From: an uncultured Collinsella sp. | GTDB taxonomy: Bacteria > Actinomycetota > Coriobacteriia > Coriobacteriales > Coriobacteriaceae | Direction of reading: 5' to 3' | Length of the DNA: 28,302 nt | NCBI GenBank assembly: GCA_902492755.1 | Contig: CABUNB010000031.1 | Span: forward strand, 1 to 28,302 | Shown: piece after piece, positions 21,889-28,302 of the stretch | Numbering within the stretch: position 1 is the stretch's first letter | How the letters are laid out: every line of letters begins with the position of its first letter | Notes under the pieces: generated by a model | What the model was told of the DNA's origin: nothing | Databases searched by the model: none | Seen by the model: the letters and a program-made list of their open reading frames with translations, nothing else | Position numbers and translations under genes: made by a program

Positions 21889-24366
21889 CTATTCGCTACC
21901 GTCCCCAGCGTTTTCGCGGTCACTGGCAAGCATTGCTGCGCCGGCGACCGTCGTCGCCACGGCAGCGGCAGCGAGCCCGGCGGCAATGCCGGAGCCGTCG
22001 CCCGTGTCGGCGAGTTTTCCGCCCGAGTTCTTGCCCTTGTTGCCCTTACCGTTCTTATCAGCGCTGCCTGCGTTGGAACCCGTGCCACCGTCGGTGCCGC
22101 TGCCGGTGCCGCCCGCACTGCCCGAGGCCGCTACGGTAAAGCTTGCGGCTCCGTCGCTGGCGAGCGTGTAGTTCTGCGCCGCGTTGCCCAAGAGACCGTT
22201 CACGCGCACCCAGTACGTCCCTGCGGCAAATGTTTCGCCCTCGGCCATTGCCGTGCCCGGAGCGCCGTTCGCGTCGTGCACAAACTCGAGCTGGGCCGTG
22301 CAGGCATCGGTTTCGAGCTTGCCCTCGAGTGATGCCGCAATCTTGGCGCGCACGTCTTCGCCGGCCTTAAGGCCTTCGAGTCCCTCAAAATGGGGCGTCA
22401 CCGCGCGTGGATCGATATCGATAGGCACAAAGCCCTGCAGACTTGTAACGGTCTCGTTGCCCAGGGCATCAACATCCACGTATTCAATGGCAAACGCATG
22501 GCCCGAAGCCGCCACGTTGAGTACGTTGCTGCTGTCGACAAGGCGGAAATGGCCCTCGCCAACGGTCTTGCCATCCTGGAGTGAGGCATCGCTCAACGAG
22601 TCGCCGTATGTCATGCGCATACGGGTCGGGAGGTAGTACGAAGCTGTCTGCTTGTGCTGTGTATCGTAATCGTAATTGCGCTGGTAGATGCTTCGGGCCA
22701 GTGCCGCATCAACAAAGTCGGACGCGATGATGCCAATGTGCTTACAGCAGTTCTCTTTTGTGCTCTCAACTCCGGTATTGTTTATATACGAGCTCTTGTA
22801 CAGGTGCTCGTCGACCACTCGCGCTGCGGTAAAAGGGTTGTTTTGCGTGCAGCTAGTGTAGTTGATAAACCAGCAGCGCTCCGTTGCCTGCACCGTTGTC
22901 CCGTCCGCGGCGGTGATATCTACGGTGCTGCGCTTGAACTCGGCCGCCGCCTTCAGGGCCATATCGACCCAGTCGATTTTACTGGACCCCGTGCAGTTGT
23001 AATGGTCTTGGGCATATACCGTTGTGCTATAGGGCTCTTTGTCGCCCGTATTGCCCGCAGCCTCAAAGCCTTGCTCGTATTTCACGAGGCACATGGACTT
23101 TCCGGAATGCGCCTTGATTTTGTCGTCCCATTCGGTGAGGTCGAGGCCCCACGTGTGGCCGTCTACGCTGTTGCCGGCGAGCCTAAATCGACGCAGCAGG
23201 ACGATCTTTCCGCGCACCTCGTTCAGTGTGGGGACATGGCTCGACGTATAGAACAGATCGGGGTTCTTGTCCATAACATTGGCGAAAGCCGTCGTAACAC
23301 TGTCGTCGGTGGCTTCGTCGTTGCCTCGTGACACAAGCATGATGAGCGCTTCTGACGGGTTTTCGTTCAAAAATGTTTTGAAGTAACCGATGATATCGGA
23401 GAGATGTATAAAGCCCCCGTCTTTTTTGAGCAGGTAGCATATTCCATGGTCGATGCCGGGGTCGCCTTTATCGTCGTTCTTTCCAAGTCGGATATCAAAA
23501 TAGCGAATGCCTTCGAGCAGCTGCGTGGGGATGTAATCCTGCTGGCACTTTGCAAGCGAGGTTTGGGGCTCGGTGTCGTTGTCGACGCTGCAGGTGCTCG
23601 AATCATGCGTGCCCGGGATGCTCAGCTCGTCGAGGTATTTGTTGCCGTCGACGTATTTCATCCAGCATGGTCCGTCGACGTAGCTGCTATACGTGATCCA
23701 GTCGATACTTCTAACCGTGGTATTGATCTCGCCCTTGTCGTAACCGACAAGTTCGAGCTCCCACGGAATGCTCTTCCTCTTGTGGCAGATCTTGTTGTTG
23801 TCTTGGTCTTTGCCGTCCTTTTCTATGGCCAGGTAATTAATGTCTTTTTTCTCGTTTGTGCGGTCTCGGATGATGTAGGTTCCGTTTGACTGGCGGTCGA
23901 ACGCAAAAGAGCGGCTGGCCTTGCCGTCATGCTCGCCACTCCATACGTGGATGACCTTTCCATCTTTGTCCGAGTCGCCATCGACCGACCAAATGCTGTA
24001 GCCCGTCTTCTTGTGCTCTTCGAAATTGAGCAGGGTGCGGATGGCATACCAATTTGTATTTTCTGTATCGGTCACTACGTGCTCAAGGATGAGCTTGCTG
24101 GACGTGCCGTCATTAAACAGGTGGCAGACGTTGCCGATGACGTTGCCGTCTTCGTTGACGCTCGCGGTGCGAAAATAGCCCGCGGGGCGAAGGCGAATGA
24201 CGAACTTGTCGAGGTTGGCCGCCGGTGTGGGCGTGTCTTCTGCAAATGCCGCTCGCAGGGGAATACCCAGCGTCGCGGTTTCGGGCAGGCTTGCAAGCGG
24301 CGACAACGCCGCGAGTCCTAGGCCCAACGTAAACGCTCGGCGACTGATGGCGTGGTGTTCGGTCAT
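21889..24366 (-). CDS. Secreted, wall-anchored phosphatidylinositol-specific phospholipase C-type protein
   Basis: This 825-residue exported protein should cleave phosphatidylinositol or GPI-type phosphodiesters by the metal-free PI-PLC mechanism. It starts with a twin-arginine signal (SRRAFTLGLGLAAL, residues 8-21) ending near AAFAED. Residues about 52-210 form a beta-rich region resembling a ricin-type beta-trefoil. The PI-PLC X domain follows, with LSIPGTHDSS (H254, D255), IRYFDIRLG (R293) and IDHGICY (H307). Residues about 620-740 look like beta-sandwich modules, then a Gly/Ser/Asn linker leads to LADTG (785-789), a hydrophobic stretch and a short charged tail, as in a sortase signal. GGAGGAG precedes the ATG. 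It has its own promoter and terminator. Folded export by Tat plus wall display suggests action on host or dietary lipids and glycolipids; the substrate is inferred. Confidence 0.88.
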   Translation of the reverse strand: MTEHHAISRRAFTLGLGLAALSPLASLPETATLGIPLRAAFAEDTPTPAANLDKFVIRLRPAGYFRTASVNEDGNVIGNVCHLFNDGTSSKLILEHVVTDTENTNWYAIRTLLNFEEHKKTGYSIWSVDGDSDKDGKVIHVWSGEHDGKASRSFAFDRQSNGTYIIRDRTNEKKDINYLAIEKDGKDQDNNKICHKRKSIPWELELVGYDKGEINTTVRSIDWITYSSYVDGPCWMKYVDGNKYLDELSIPGTHDSSTCSVDNDTEPQTSLAKCQQDYIPTQLLEGIRYFDIRLGKNDDKGDPGIDHGICYLLKKDGGFIHLSDIIGYFKTFLNENPSEALIMLVSRGNDEATDDSVTTAFANVMDKNPDLFYTSSHVPTLNEVRGKIVLLRRFRLAGNSVDGHTWGLDLTEWDDKIKAHSGKSMCLVKYEQGFEAAGNTGDKEPYSTTVYAQDHYNCTGSSKIDWVDMALKAAAEFKRSTVDITAADGTTVQATERCWFINYTSCTQNNPFTAARVVDEHLYKSSYINNTGVESTKENCCKHIGIIASDFVDAALARSIYQRNYDYDTQHKQTASYYLPTRMRMTYGDSLSDASLQDGKTVGEGHFRLVDSSNVLNVAASGHAFAIEYVDVDALGNETVTSLQGFVPIDIDPRAVTPHFEGLEGLKAGEDVRAKIAASLEGKLETDACTAQLEFVHDANGAPGTAMAEGETFAAGTYWVRVNGLLGNAAQNYTLASDGAASFTVAASGSAGGTGSGTDGGTGSNAGSADKNGKGNKGKNSGGKLADTGDGSGIAAGLAAAAVATTVAGAAMLASDRENAGDGSE

Positions 24367-24409
24367 AACTCCTCCATTCGCAGGGTGCGGTTATGCACTC
24401 GTTTGGGTC

Positions 24410-24415
24410 ACTATA
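24410..24415 (-). promoter_or_regulatory. -10 element of the PI-PLC gene
   Basis: TATAGT on the minus strand lies 43 bases before the ATG; the -35 is not clear. Confidence 0.45.
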
Positions 24416-24565
24416 CTGCCCAGATGTTTAAAGGTGCCGGTTTAATTGTCTGCGCGGCGCAATAAATCGGCGGGCGGACGTGTTGGGGTGTTTGTCTATT
24501 TGTGTTGCTACCGTGTCTGGGATGGTTTCGGAGTCCGGCATCTTCGCGTTCGTCGGCTGCCGGCA

Positions 24566-24600
24566 TAAAGAAAGGGAGGGTCGGTTTACCGGCCCTCCCT
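24566..24600 (-). terminator. Intrinsic terminator of lipoprotein gene 1
   Basis: AGGGAGGG plus TCGG (24573-24584) pairs with CCGGCCCTCCCT (24589-24600) around TTTA with one wobble, and on the minus strand runs into TTTCTTTAT. The rest of the 305-base gap up to the PI-PLC gene holds only that gene's promoter region. Confidence 0.85.
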
Positions 24601-24671
24601 AGGTACGAAGCGCTGGGACAACGTCACTTGCTTACACTGCATTCGTGTTTCCCGTTGCGTTCGCCAGTCGT

Positions 24672-25265
24672 TTAGCGCTTGATCTCGATGTCATCGAGCT
24701 TAACGTCCATGGCCTCGGTCTTGGCCTCGGCGATATCGTCGGCAAACTCAAGGGACTTCATCATGGTCTCGACGGCGTCCTTGTGCTCTTCGACGTTGTC
24801 GATACGCACGTACACACTGCCGCCGCCCGCCTCGGTGAAGTACTCGGTCGTCACGCCGCCCGAATGAGTGTAGGAAGCGTTGCGCCAGGTCTTGCCGTTG
24901 TACTTGACGGGATCGTTCTCGGTCCACTCAAAGCTGGCATTCCATTTGGCCTCGTAGTCGAACAGTTCGTCGGCGTTCTTGTCGGAGTCAAAGACGGGGA
25001 TGAAACGGTCGCTGGCGTGCTCGCTCTCGGTGAACTTAAACTGGGCCCTGTCGGCGGTATCGCCGGCGACGTCGGTGATCTCGACGCCCTCGGGGACCTC
25101 GACCTTAAACCAAATGAAGTCGGTCCTCATATCCACGGCTGGCTTTTCTGCGCCGCCGCCACCGCCACTGCCGGTAGCGCCGCCGCTTCCGCCGCAACCC
25201 ACCAGGGCAACCGCGGCAAAAAGACTCATGCAGAGGGTGAGAATCGCAAAGGCCTTCTTTTTCAT
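24672..25265 (-). CDS. Lipoprotein of unknown function (paralogue 1)
   Basis: The 197-residue product has a lipoprotein signal: basic MKKKAF, a hydrophobic core and lipobox LVGC with C24, then a Gly/Ser-rich tether. The mature domain begins TDFIWFKVEVPEGVEI and holds DRFIPVF, then GGVTTEYFTEAGGGSVYVRI, and ends with an acidic/basic helix and IEIKR. It looks like a small beta-sandwich for the outer face of the membrane. It is clearly related along its whole length to the gene at 25506-26108. GAGGAGGAC precedes the ATG. It has a separate promoter region and terminator, so the pair is not one operon. Function unknown. Confidence 0.85.
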   Translation of the reverse strand: MKKKAFAILTLCMSLFAAVALVGCGGSGGATGSGGGGGAEKPAVDMRTDFIWFKVEVPEGVEITDVAGDTADRAQFKFTESEHASDRFIPVFDSDKNADELFDYEAKWNASFEWTENDPVKYNGKTWRNASYTHSGGVTTEYFTEAGGGSVYVRIDNVEEHKDAVETMMKSLEFADDIAEAKTEAMDVKLDDIEIKR

Positions 25266-25337
25266 GGTCGTGTCCTCCTCGATCTGTAACCGCCCATGGA
25301 TTACCTGTCTTTACTGTACGCGTGAGCAGCTCATTCG

Positions 25338-25356
25338 GGTGGGCCATGTGTCCCAT
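25338..25356. promoter_or_regulatory. 19-bp shared upstream motif, copy 1
   Basis: GGTGGGCCATGTGTCCCAT lies 73-91 bases before the start of lipoprotein 1 and is identical at 26306-26324. Its core TGGG-CA-TG-CCCA has dyad symmetry, as expected for a regulator site. On the gene's strand TACAGT, a possible -10, lies about 19 bases downstream. Confidence 0.55.
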
Positions 25357-25401
25357 TCTGGGGGCAGGATTTGCGCCGACAAGTGGCAATATGCGAGGGC
25401 G

Positions 25402-25437
25402 CAAAAGAGGGGAGGGCCGATGCTGTCGGGCCTCCCC
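25402..25437 (-). terminator. Intrinsic terminator of lipoprotein gene 2
   Basis: A 12-base stem (25409-25420 with 25426-25437, one mismatch) with a five-base loop is followed on the minus strand by TCTTTTG. A weaker GCGCCC/GGGCGC hairpin lies between it and the stop codon. Confidence 0.8.
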
Positions 25438-25505
25438 GGGTTGGGCGCCCGTTGTTTTAATGGGCGCATGCGCGCTGGTGCGCGTAGGCGCGTGCGGGCG
25501 TCCCG

Positions 25506-26108
25506 TTACTTGATCTCGATGCTCGAAATCTCGACTTCGCGTGCCTCGGAAACTGCCTCTGCCATGTCATCGGGGAACTCGATGGAGTTGAGGAGCGCCT
25601 CGGCTTCTTTCTTGTGCTGGTCGAAGTTCGAGATGAGGACGTAGACGCTTCCCGGCTCAACGTCGGTAAAAAGCATGGTTGAGATGCCGCTGTTGTCCTC
25701 GTATGTTCCGACGAGCCACGTCCTGCCGTTATACTCGACGGACCCGCCATCCTTCCACTGGAACGTATCCCCCTTCTTTTCCGCCTGGTCGGCGTGGGAT
25801 TCCTCGGCCGTCAGCGCTTTTTTCCAAACGGGGATAAAGCGATCGGCCGAGGCATTCTCGTTCTCGGGGAAGGTGAGCTGGACCCTGTCGGCATTCTTGC
25901 CGGCGGAGTCGCCTACGCCGACGCCCTTGGGCATCTCGACCTTAAACCAGATAAAGTCGGTCTTCTTGGCGACGGGGGCCTTTTCCTTGCTCTCGCTCTT
26001 GGCGGTGCTGCCGCCTCCGCCCGATGCGCTCCCGCCGCAGCCGACAAGGGCAAACGCGGCAAAGAGGGCGATGCAAAGGGAAAGAATCGATAGGGTCTTT
26101 TTCTTCAT
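25506..26108 (-). CDS. Lipoprotein of unknown function (paralogue 2)
   Basis: The 200-residue product has the same signal layout as its neighbour (MKKKTL, lipobox LVGC, C24), a Ser/Gly/Lys tether and a mature domain starting KTDFIWFKVEMPKGVGV. Conserved with paralogue 1 are DFIWFKVE, ADR-Q, DRFIPV, YNG-TW and GSVYV. It differs in being more lysine-rich near the tether. GGAGGAC lies eight bases before ATG 26108; the open frame continuing to 26417 crosses the upstream regulatory region and is not used. Tandem duplication produced the pair. Function unknown. Confidence 0.85.
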   Translation of the reverse strand: MKKKTLSILSLCIALFAAFALVGCGGSASGGGGSTAKSESKEKAPVAKKTDFIWFKVEMPKGVGVGDSAGKNADRVQLTFPENENASADRFIPVWKKALTAEESHADQAEKKGDTFQWKDGGSVEYNGRTWLVGTYEDNSGISTMLFTDVEPGSVYVLISNFDQHKKEAEALLNSIEFPDDMAEAVSEAREVEISSIEIK

Positions 26109-26305
26109 GGTGGCGTCCTCCTTGTCTGCCAGGGACATCGTGTGCCGCGGATCGCTGGGGCGGCGGTTACGCATGCACATGATGCCTTTGTTTACTGTGC
26201 GGTTATTCCTCCATTCGTCGTCCGGTGCCGTGATGAGCGTTGCCCCAACATGGGGCTCCTTATCTATATGTATGCCCCAGTTGCCGCTGCCCGGAAGTCT
26301 CGAAA

Positions 26306-26324
26306 GGTGGGCCATGTGTCCCAT
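26306..26324. promoter_or_regulatory. 19-bp shared upstream motif, copy 2
   Basis: Exact copy of the motif at 25338-25356, here 198-216 bases before lipoprotein 2. On the minus strand TATAGA, a possible -10, lies about 37 bases downstream. The 377-base gap holding it also contains the divergent fchA promoter. Confidence 0.55.
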
Positions 26325-26379
26325 GTTTGCGTTGCTGTCGCCTATCGTGTGCCATAGAAATCCGCGATGGCCAGGTGCG

Positions 26380-26408
26380 CTGACGCCCATGTGCTTATGG
26401 GCTAGACT
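26380..26408 (+). promoter_or_regulatory. Probable fchA-folD promoter
   Basis: CTGACG (26380-26385) and TAGACT (26403-26408) are separated by 17 bases, each matching four of six consensus positions. Confidence 0.45.
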
Positions 26409-26430
26409 TAGCACCATTATGTGATCGATG

Positions 26431-26458
26431 CGGTCGGTCGGCGGTTGCCACCCGACCG
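26431..26458 (+). other. Hairpin in the fchA leader
   Basis: CGGTCGG (26431-26437) pairs with CCGACCG (26452-26458). It is not followed by a T-run. It may affect leader stability or translation. Confidence 0.4.
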
Positions 26459-26485
26459 ATGTATATGACTTGAAGGTGCATGCGT

Positions 26486-27118
26486 ATGAGCCAAGAGATG
26501 ATGGACAAGACCTGCCGCGGGTTTGCCGAGGCGCTTGCCGCGCGCGAGCCGGTGCCCGGCGGCGGCAGCGCGAGCGCCTTTGTGGGTGCGCTGGGCGCCT
26601 CGCTGTGCGGGATGGTCGCGCGCTACGGCGCGACCAATCCCGCGCTTGCCGATCGCGCGGATGACCTGACGCGTGCGTTTGCCCAGGCTGATGAGCTAGC
26701 CCAGGAGCTTGTCGAGTTGGTTGCCGAGGACGTTCGTGCCTATGGGCAGGTGTCCGCGGCGTACGGTATTCCGCGTGACGATCCGGCTCGAGCGACCGCG
26801 ATTCAGGATGCGCTGCATGTGGCCGCTATGCCGCCGTATCGCATTATGGATGCCTGCGGGCGTGCACTGGCGCTGCTCGAGGACATGGCCGACAAGGGTT
26901 CGCGTCAGCTGCTGTCCGATGTGGCGTGCGGCGCCGTGTTCTGCCGTTCTGCTATGCAGGGCGCGAGCTTGACGCTCTTTGCGAACACCACGTCTATGAA
27001 GGATCGCGCTCGTGCTGAGGAGCTCGAGACGGCGTGTGATGAGTTGCTCGACACGTGGTTGCCGCGCGCCGATGCGCTGGCGCGCCGCGCCGCCGACGCT
27101 GCAAGGAAGAGAGGATAG
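26486..27118 (+). CDS. fchA: Cyclodeaminase/cyclohydrolase family protein, probable methenyl-THF cyclohydrolase
   Basis: The 210-residue all-helical protein belongs to the family of the formiminotransferase-cyclodeaminase C-terminal domain. It carries the glycine loop EPVPGGGSASAFVGALGASL at 21-40 and the family's helical core with FANTTSMKDRARAEE near 168-182. Stand-alone members hydrolyse methenyl-THF to formyl-THF or deaminate formimino-THF. Immediate coupling to folD, with no glutamate formiminotransferase gene beside it, favours the first role. ATG 26486 is preferred because AAGG is nine bases ahead; ATG 26480 is only three bases away. The folD start lies two bases past its stop. Confidence 0.88.
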   Translation: MSQEMMDKTCRGFAEALAAREPVPGGGSASAFVGALGASLCGMVARYGATNPALADRADDLTRAFAQADELAQELVELVAEDVRAYGQVSAAYGIPRDDPARATAIQDALHVAAMPPYRIMDACGRALALLEDMADKGSRQLLSDVACGAVFCRSAMQGASLTLFANTTSMKDRARAEELETACDELLDTWLPRADALARRAADAARKRG

Positions 27119-27120
27119 CC

Positions 27121-27975
27121 ATGGCTGAACTGCTGAAGGGTGCTCCCGTTGCTCGCGCTTTGACTGAGGAGCTCGCTGCTCGCTGCGCAGCCCTGCGCGA
27201 GCGGGGCGTTGTTCCGACGTTGGCTATCGTGCGTGTGGGTGAACGCGAGGACGACCTATCCTACGAGCGCGGTGCGCTCAAGCGCTGCGAGAAGGTTGGC
27301 ATTGAAGCTCGCCGCGTTTTGCTTCCCGCCGATGTTTCGCAGGACGAGCTGTTGACGGCCATCGAGGACATAAATGCCGACTCGACTGTTCATGGCTGCC
27401 TGATGTTTCGCCCGCTGCCTGCTGGGCTTGATGAGGATGCGGTTGCCGCGGCACTCGATCCCGCCAAGGACGTTGACTCCATGACGCCGGCTTCGCTGCT
27501 CACTACGCTTTCGGGGCGCGGTGAGGGTTTTGCCCCCTGCACAGCCGAAGCCGTGCTTGCTTTGCTGGATCATTACGGCGTTGAGCTGGATGGAGCTAAG
27601 GTTGCTGTGGTCGGGCGCTCGCTGGTGATCGGGCGTCCTGTTGCCGCCATGCTTACGGCGCGCAATGCGACCGTGACGACGTGCCATACGCATACGCACG
27701 ACCTTGCTGCCGAGTGCCGTGCTGCCGACATTGTGGTTGCCGCCGTTGGACGCGCGCGTACGATTGGCTTGGATGCGGTTCGCGAGGGCCAGACGATCAT
27801 CGATGTTGGCATTAATTGGGACGAGGCCGCTGGCAAGCTGGTCGGGGACGTCGATTTTGATGCTGCAGAGCCGGTCGTTAACGCCATCACGCCCTTGCCG
27901 GGCGGCGTGGGCGCTGTGACGACGGCGATCCTCGTCAAACACGTGATCGAAGCCGCCGAACGCGCATCGAAATAG
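27121..27975 (+). CDS. folD: FolD-type methylene-THF dehydrogenase lacking the usual cyclohydrolase lysine
   Basis: The 284-residue protein interconverts methylene-THF and methenyl-THF with NAD(P). The nucleotide motif VVGRSLVIGRPVA (163-175), the KDVD motif (116-119) and the C-terminal PGGVGAVT are in place. The active-site helix reads SYERGALKRC, where family members have Y-x3-K-x-K-x-C. Y48 is kept, but the first lysine (K54 in E. coli numbering) is A52. The usual Q in VQLPLP is F96 (MFRPLP). Both residues are tied to cyclohydrolase catalysis, so this protein may be a dehydrogenase only, with FchA next door doing the other step. Its ribosome site AGAGAGGA overlaps the end of fchA. The open frame extending upstream to 27055 is not used. 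Confidence 0.92.
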   Translation: MAELLKGAPVARALTEELAARCAALRERGVVPTLAIVRVGEREDDLSYERGALKRCEKVGIEARRVLLPADVSQDELLTAIEDINADSTVHGCLMFRPLPAGLDEDAVAAALDPAKDVDSMTPASLLTTLSGRGEGFAPCTAEAVLALLDHYGVELDGAKVAVVGRSLVIGRPVAAMLTARNATVTTCHTHTHDLAAECRAADIVVAAVGRARTIGLDAVREGQTIIDVGINWDEAAGKLVGDVDFDAAEPVVNAITPLPGGVGAVTTAILVKHVIEAAERASK

Positions 27976-28012
27976 GCGTTTTGGGCTGTTTGAGGGGTTA
28001 GTTCTATACCCC

Positions 28013-28043
28013 GTGGACAAAAAATGCCAAATATGAGTACTGT
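28013..28043 (+). repeat. Left terminal inverted repeat
   Basis: Begins GTGGACAAAAAATGCC and is complementary to 28212-28242 except at one position. Confidence 0.9.
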
Positions 28044-28073
28044 TGCCAAGATAGTCACATATATTTTAGGTCA

Positions 28074-28116
28074 AATAGGCTCTCTAACGATATTTATTAT
28101 CGATAGAGAGCCTATT
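28074..28116 (+). terminator. Long internal hairpin, possible folD terminator
   Basis: AATAGGCTCTCTA (28074-28086) pairs perfectly with 28104-28116, and CGATA/TATCG continues the stem to a TTTAT loop after one A-A mismatch. TTTATTGG follows the stem on the plus strand and A-rich sequence precedes it, so it could terminate transcription in both directions. Confidence 0.6.
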
Positions 28117-28211
28117 TTATTGGACCTATGAGGAATTACATCATCTAATTTTTGAACAAATGTAGACTTTCGACACCCATACGTAGCAAAATTGCTGTTA
28201 CTAAATTGGTG

Positions 28212-28242
28212 ACAGTACTCATATTTGGCATTTTTTGACCAC
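28212..28242 (-). repeat. Right terminal inverted repeat
   Basis: Ends GGCATTTTTTGACCAC, complementary to the left copy. The remaining 60 bases of the window are GC-rich and show no recognisable feature. Confidence 0.9.
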
Positions 28243-28302
28243 AGGGGGGTCGCGCGCGCAGACGTGGTGTAAGAGCGTCCTGAGGTCCGTCGCTGCAAGT
28301 CC

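Larger units (their letters stand above)
28013..28242. mobile_element. AT-rich element with long terminal inverted repeats (MITE-like)
   Basis: About 230 bases are bounded by 31-base inverted repeats with one mismatch, of which 25 bases are perfect (28019-28043 with 28212-28236). Weaker complementarity continues inward. The interior contains a further long hairpin and no credible gene. Composition is strikingly AT-rich next to GC-rich folD. This matches a non-autonomous, MITE-like unit; a structured regulatory region is the alternative. No clear target duplication was seen. Confidence 0.6.

Noticed and set aside
17225..28302. 11-base word GCTGCAAGTCC at 17225-17235 and 28292-28302
   Set aside because: Exact 11-base matches are expected by chance in 28 kb and the contexts share nothing else.
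1..28302. CRISPR arrays, tRNA or rRNA genes
   Set aside because: No regularly spaced direct repeats, no tRNA T-arm signature and no rRNA-like stretches were seen.

Overview
The window looks like chromosomal DNA from a gut Coriobacteriia bacterium, most likely Collinsella or a close relative. This is inferred from GC-rich coding, the actinobacterial style of DnaE, an anaerobe's superoxide reductase, formate-based one-carbon genes and LAxTG-type surface anchoring. It was read by eye; no database search was run.

Layout. Bases 1-540 hold the AT-richer 3' end of an MFS transporter and a small overlapping ORF. A housekeeping block on the plus strand follows: dnaE, a SWIM/SNF2 helicase 28 bp behind it, a superoxide reductase, a NAD-synthetase-like protein whose catalytic motifs are replaced in both domains, the overlapping ruvC-ruvA-ruvB operon, fhs, and a single-pass membrane protein with a PASTA-like region and a tandem 7-residue repeat. 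A minus-strand cation diffusion facilitator converges on that last gene. Divergent from it is a double zinc-ribbon protein behind a potentially structured leader.

From 18.7 to 21.5 kb the region is accessory. A candidate small structured RNA ends in a strong terminator, and an IS110-family (IS1111-group-like) element begins immediately after that terminator's T-run. The element has 17-bp inverted repeats (one mismatch), a DEDD transposase and a long structured 3' non-coding end of the kind that encodes a target-choosing RNA in this family. Past it lie a possible 30-residue peptide, a perfect 11-bp inverted repeat, and a small helix-turn-helix protein that appears to start at CTG.

From 21.5 to 26.1 kb are a small PH-like protein, a large Tat-exported and probably sortase-anchored PI-PLC-type phosphodiesterase, and two paralogous lipoproteins, each with its own terminator and sharing a 19-bp upstream motif. 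Next come fchA and folD. FolD lacks the usual catalytic lysine, so FchA may supply the cyclohydrolase step; together with fhs these genes connect formate to methylene-THF. The window closes with an AT-rich, roughly 230-bp element with long terminal inverted repeats and an internal hairpin.

No tRNA, rRNA or CRISPR array was seen.
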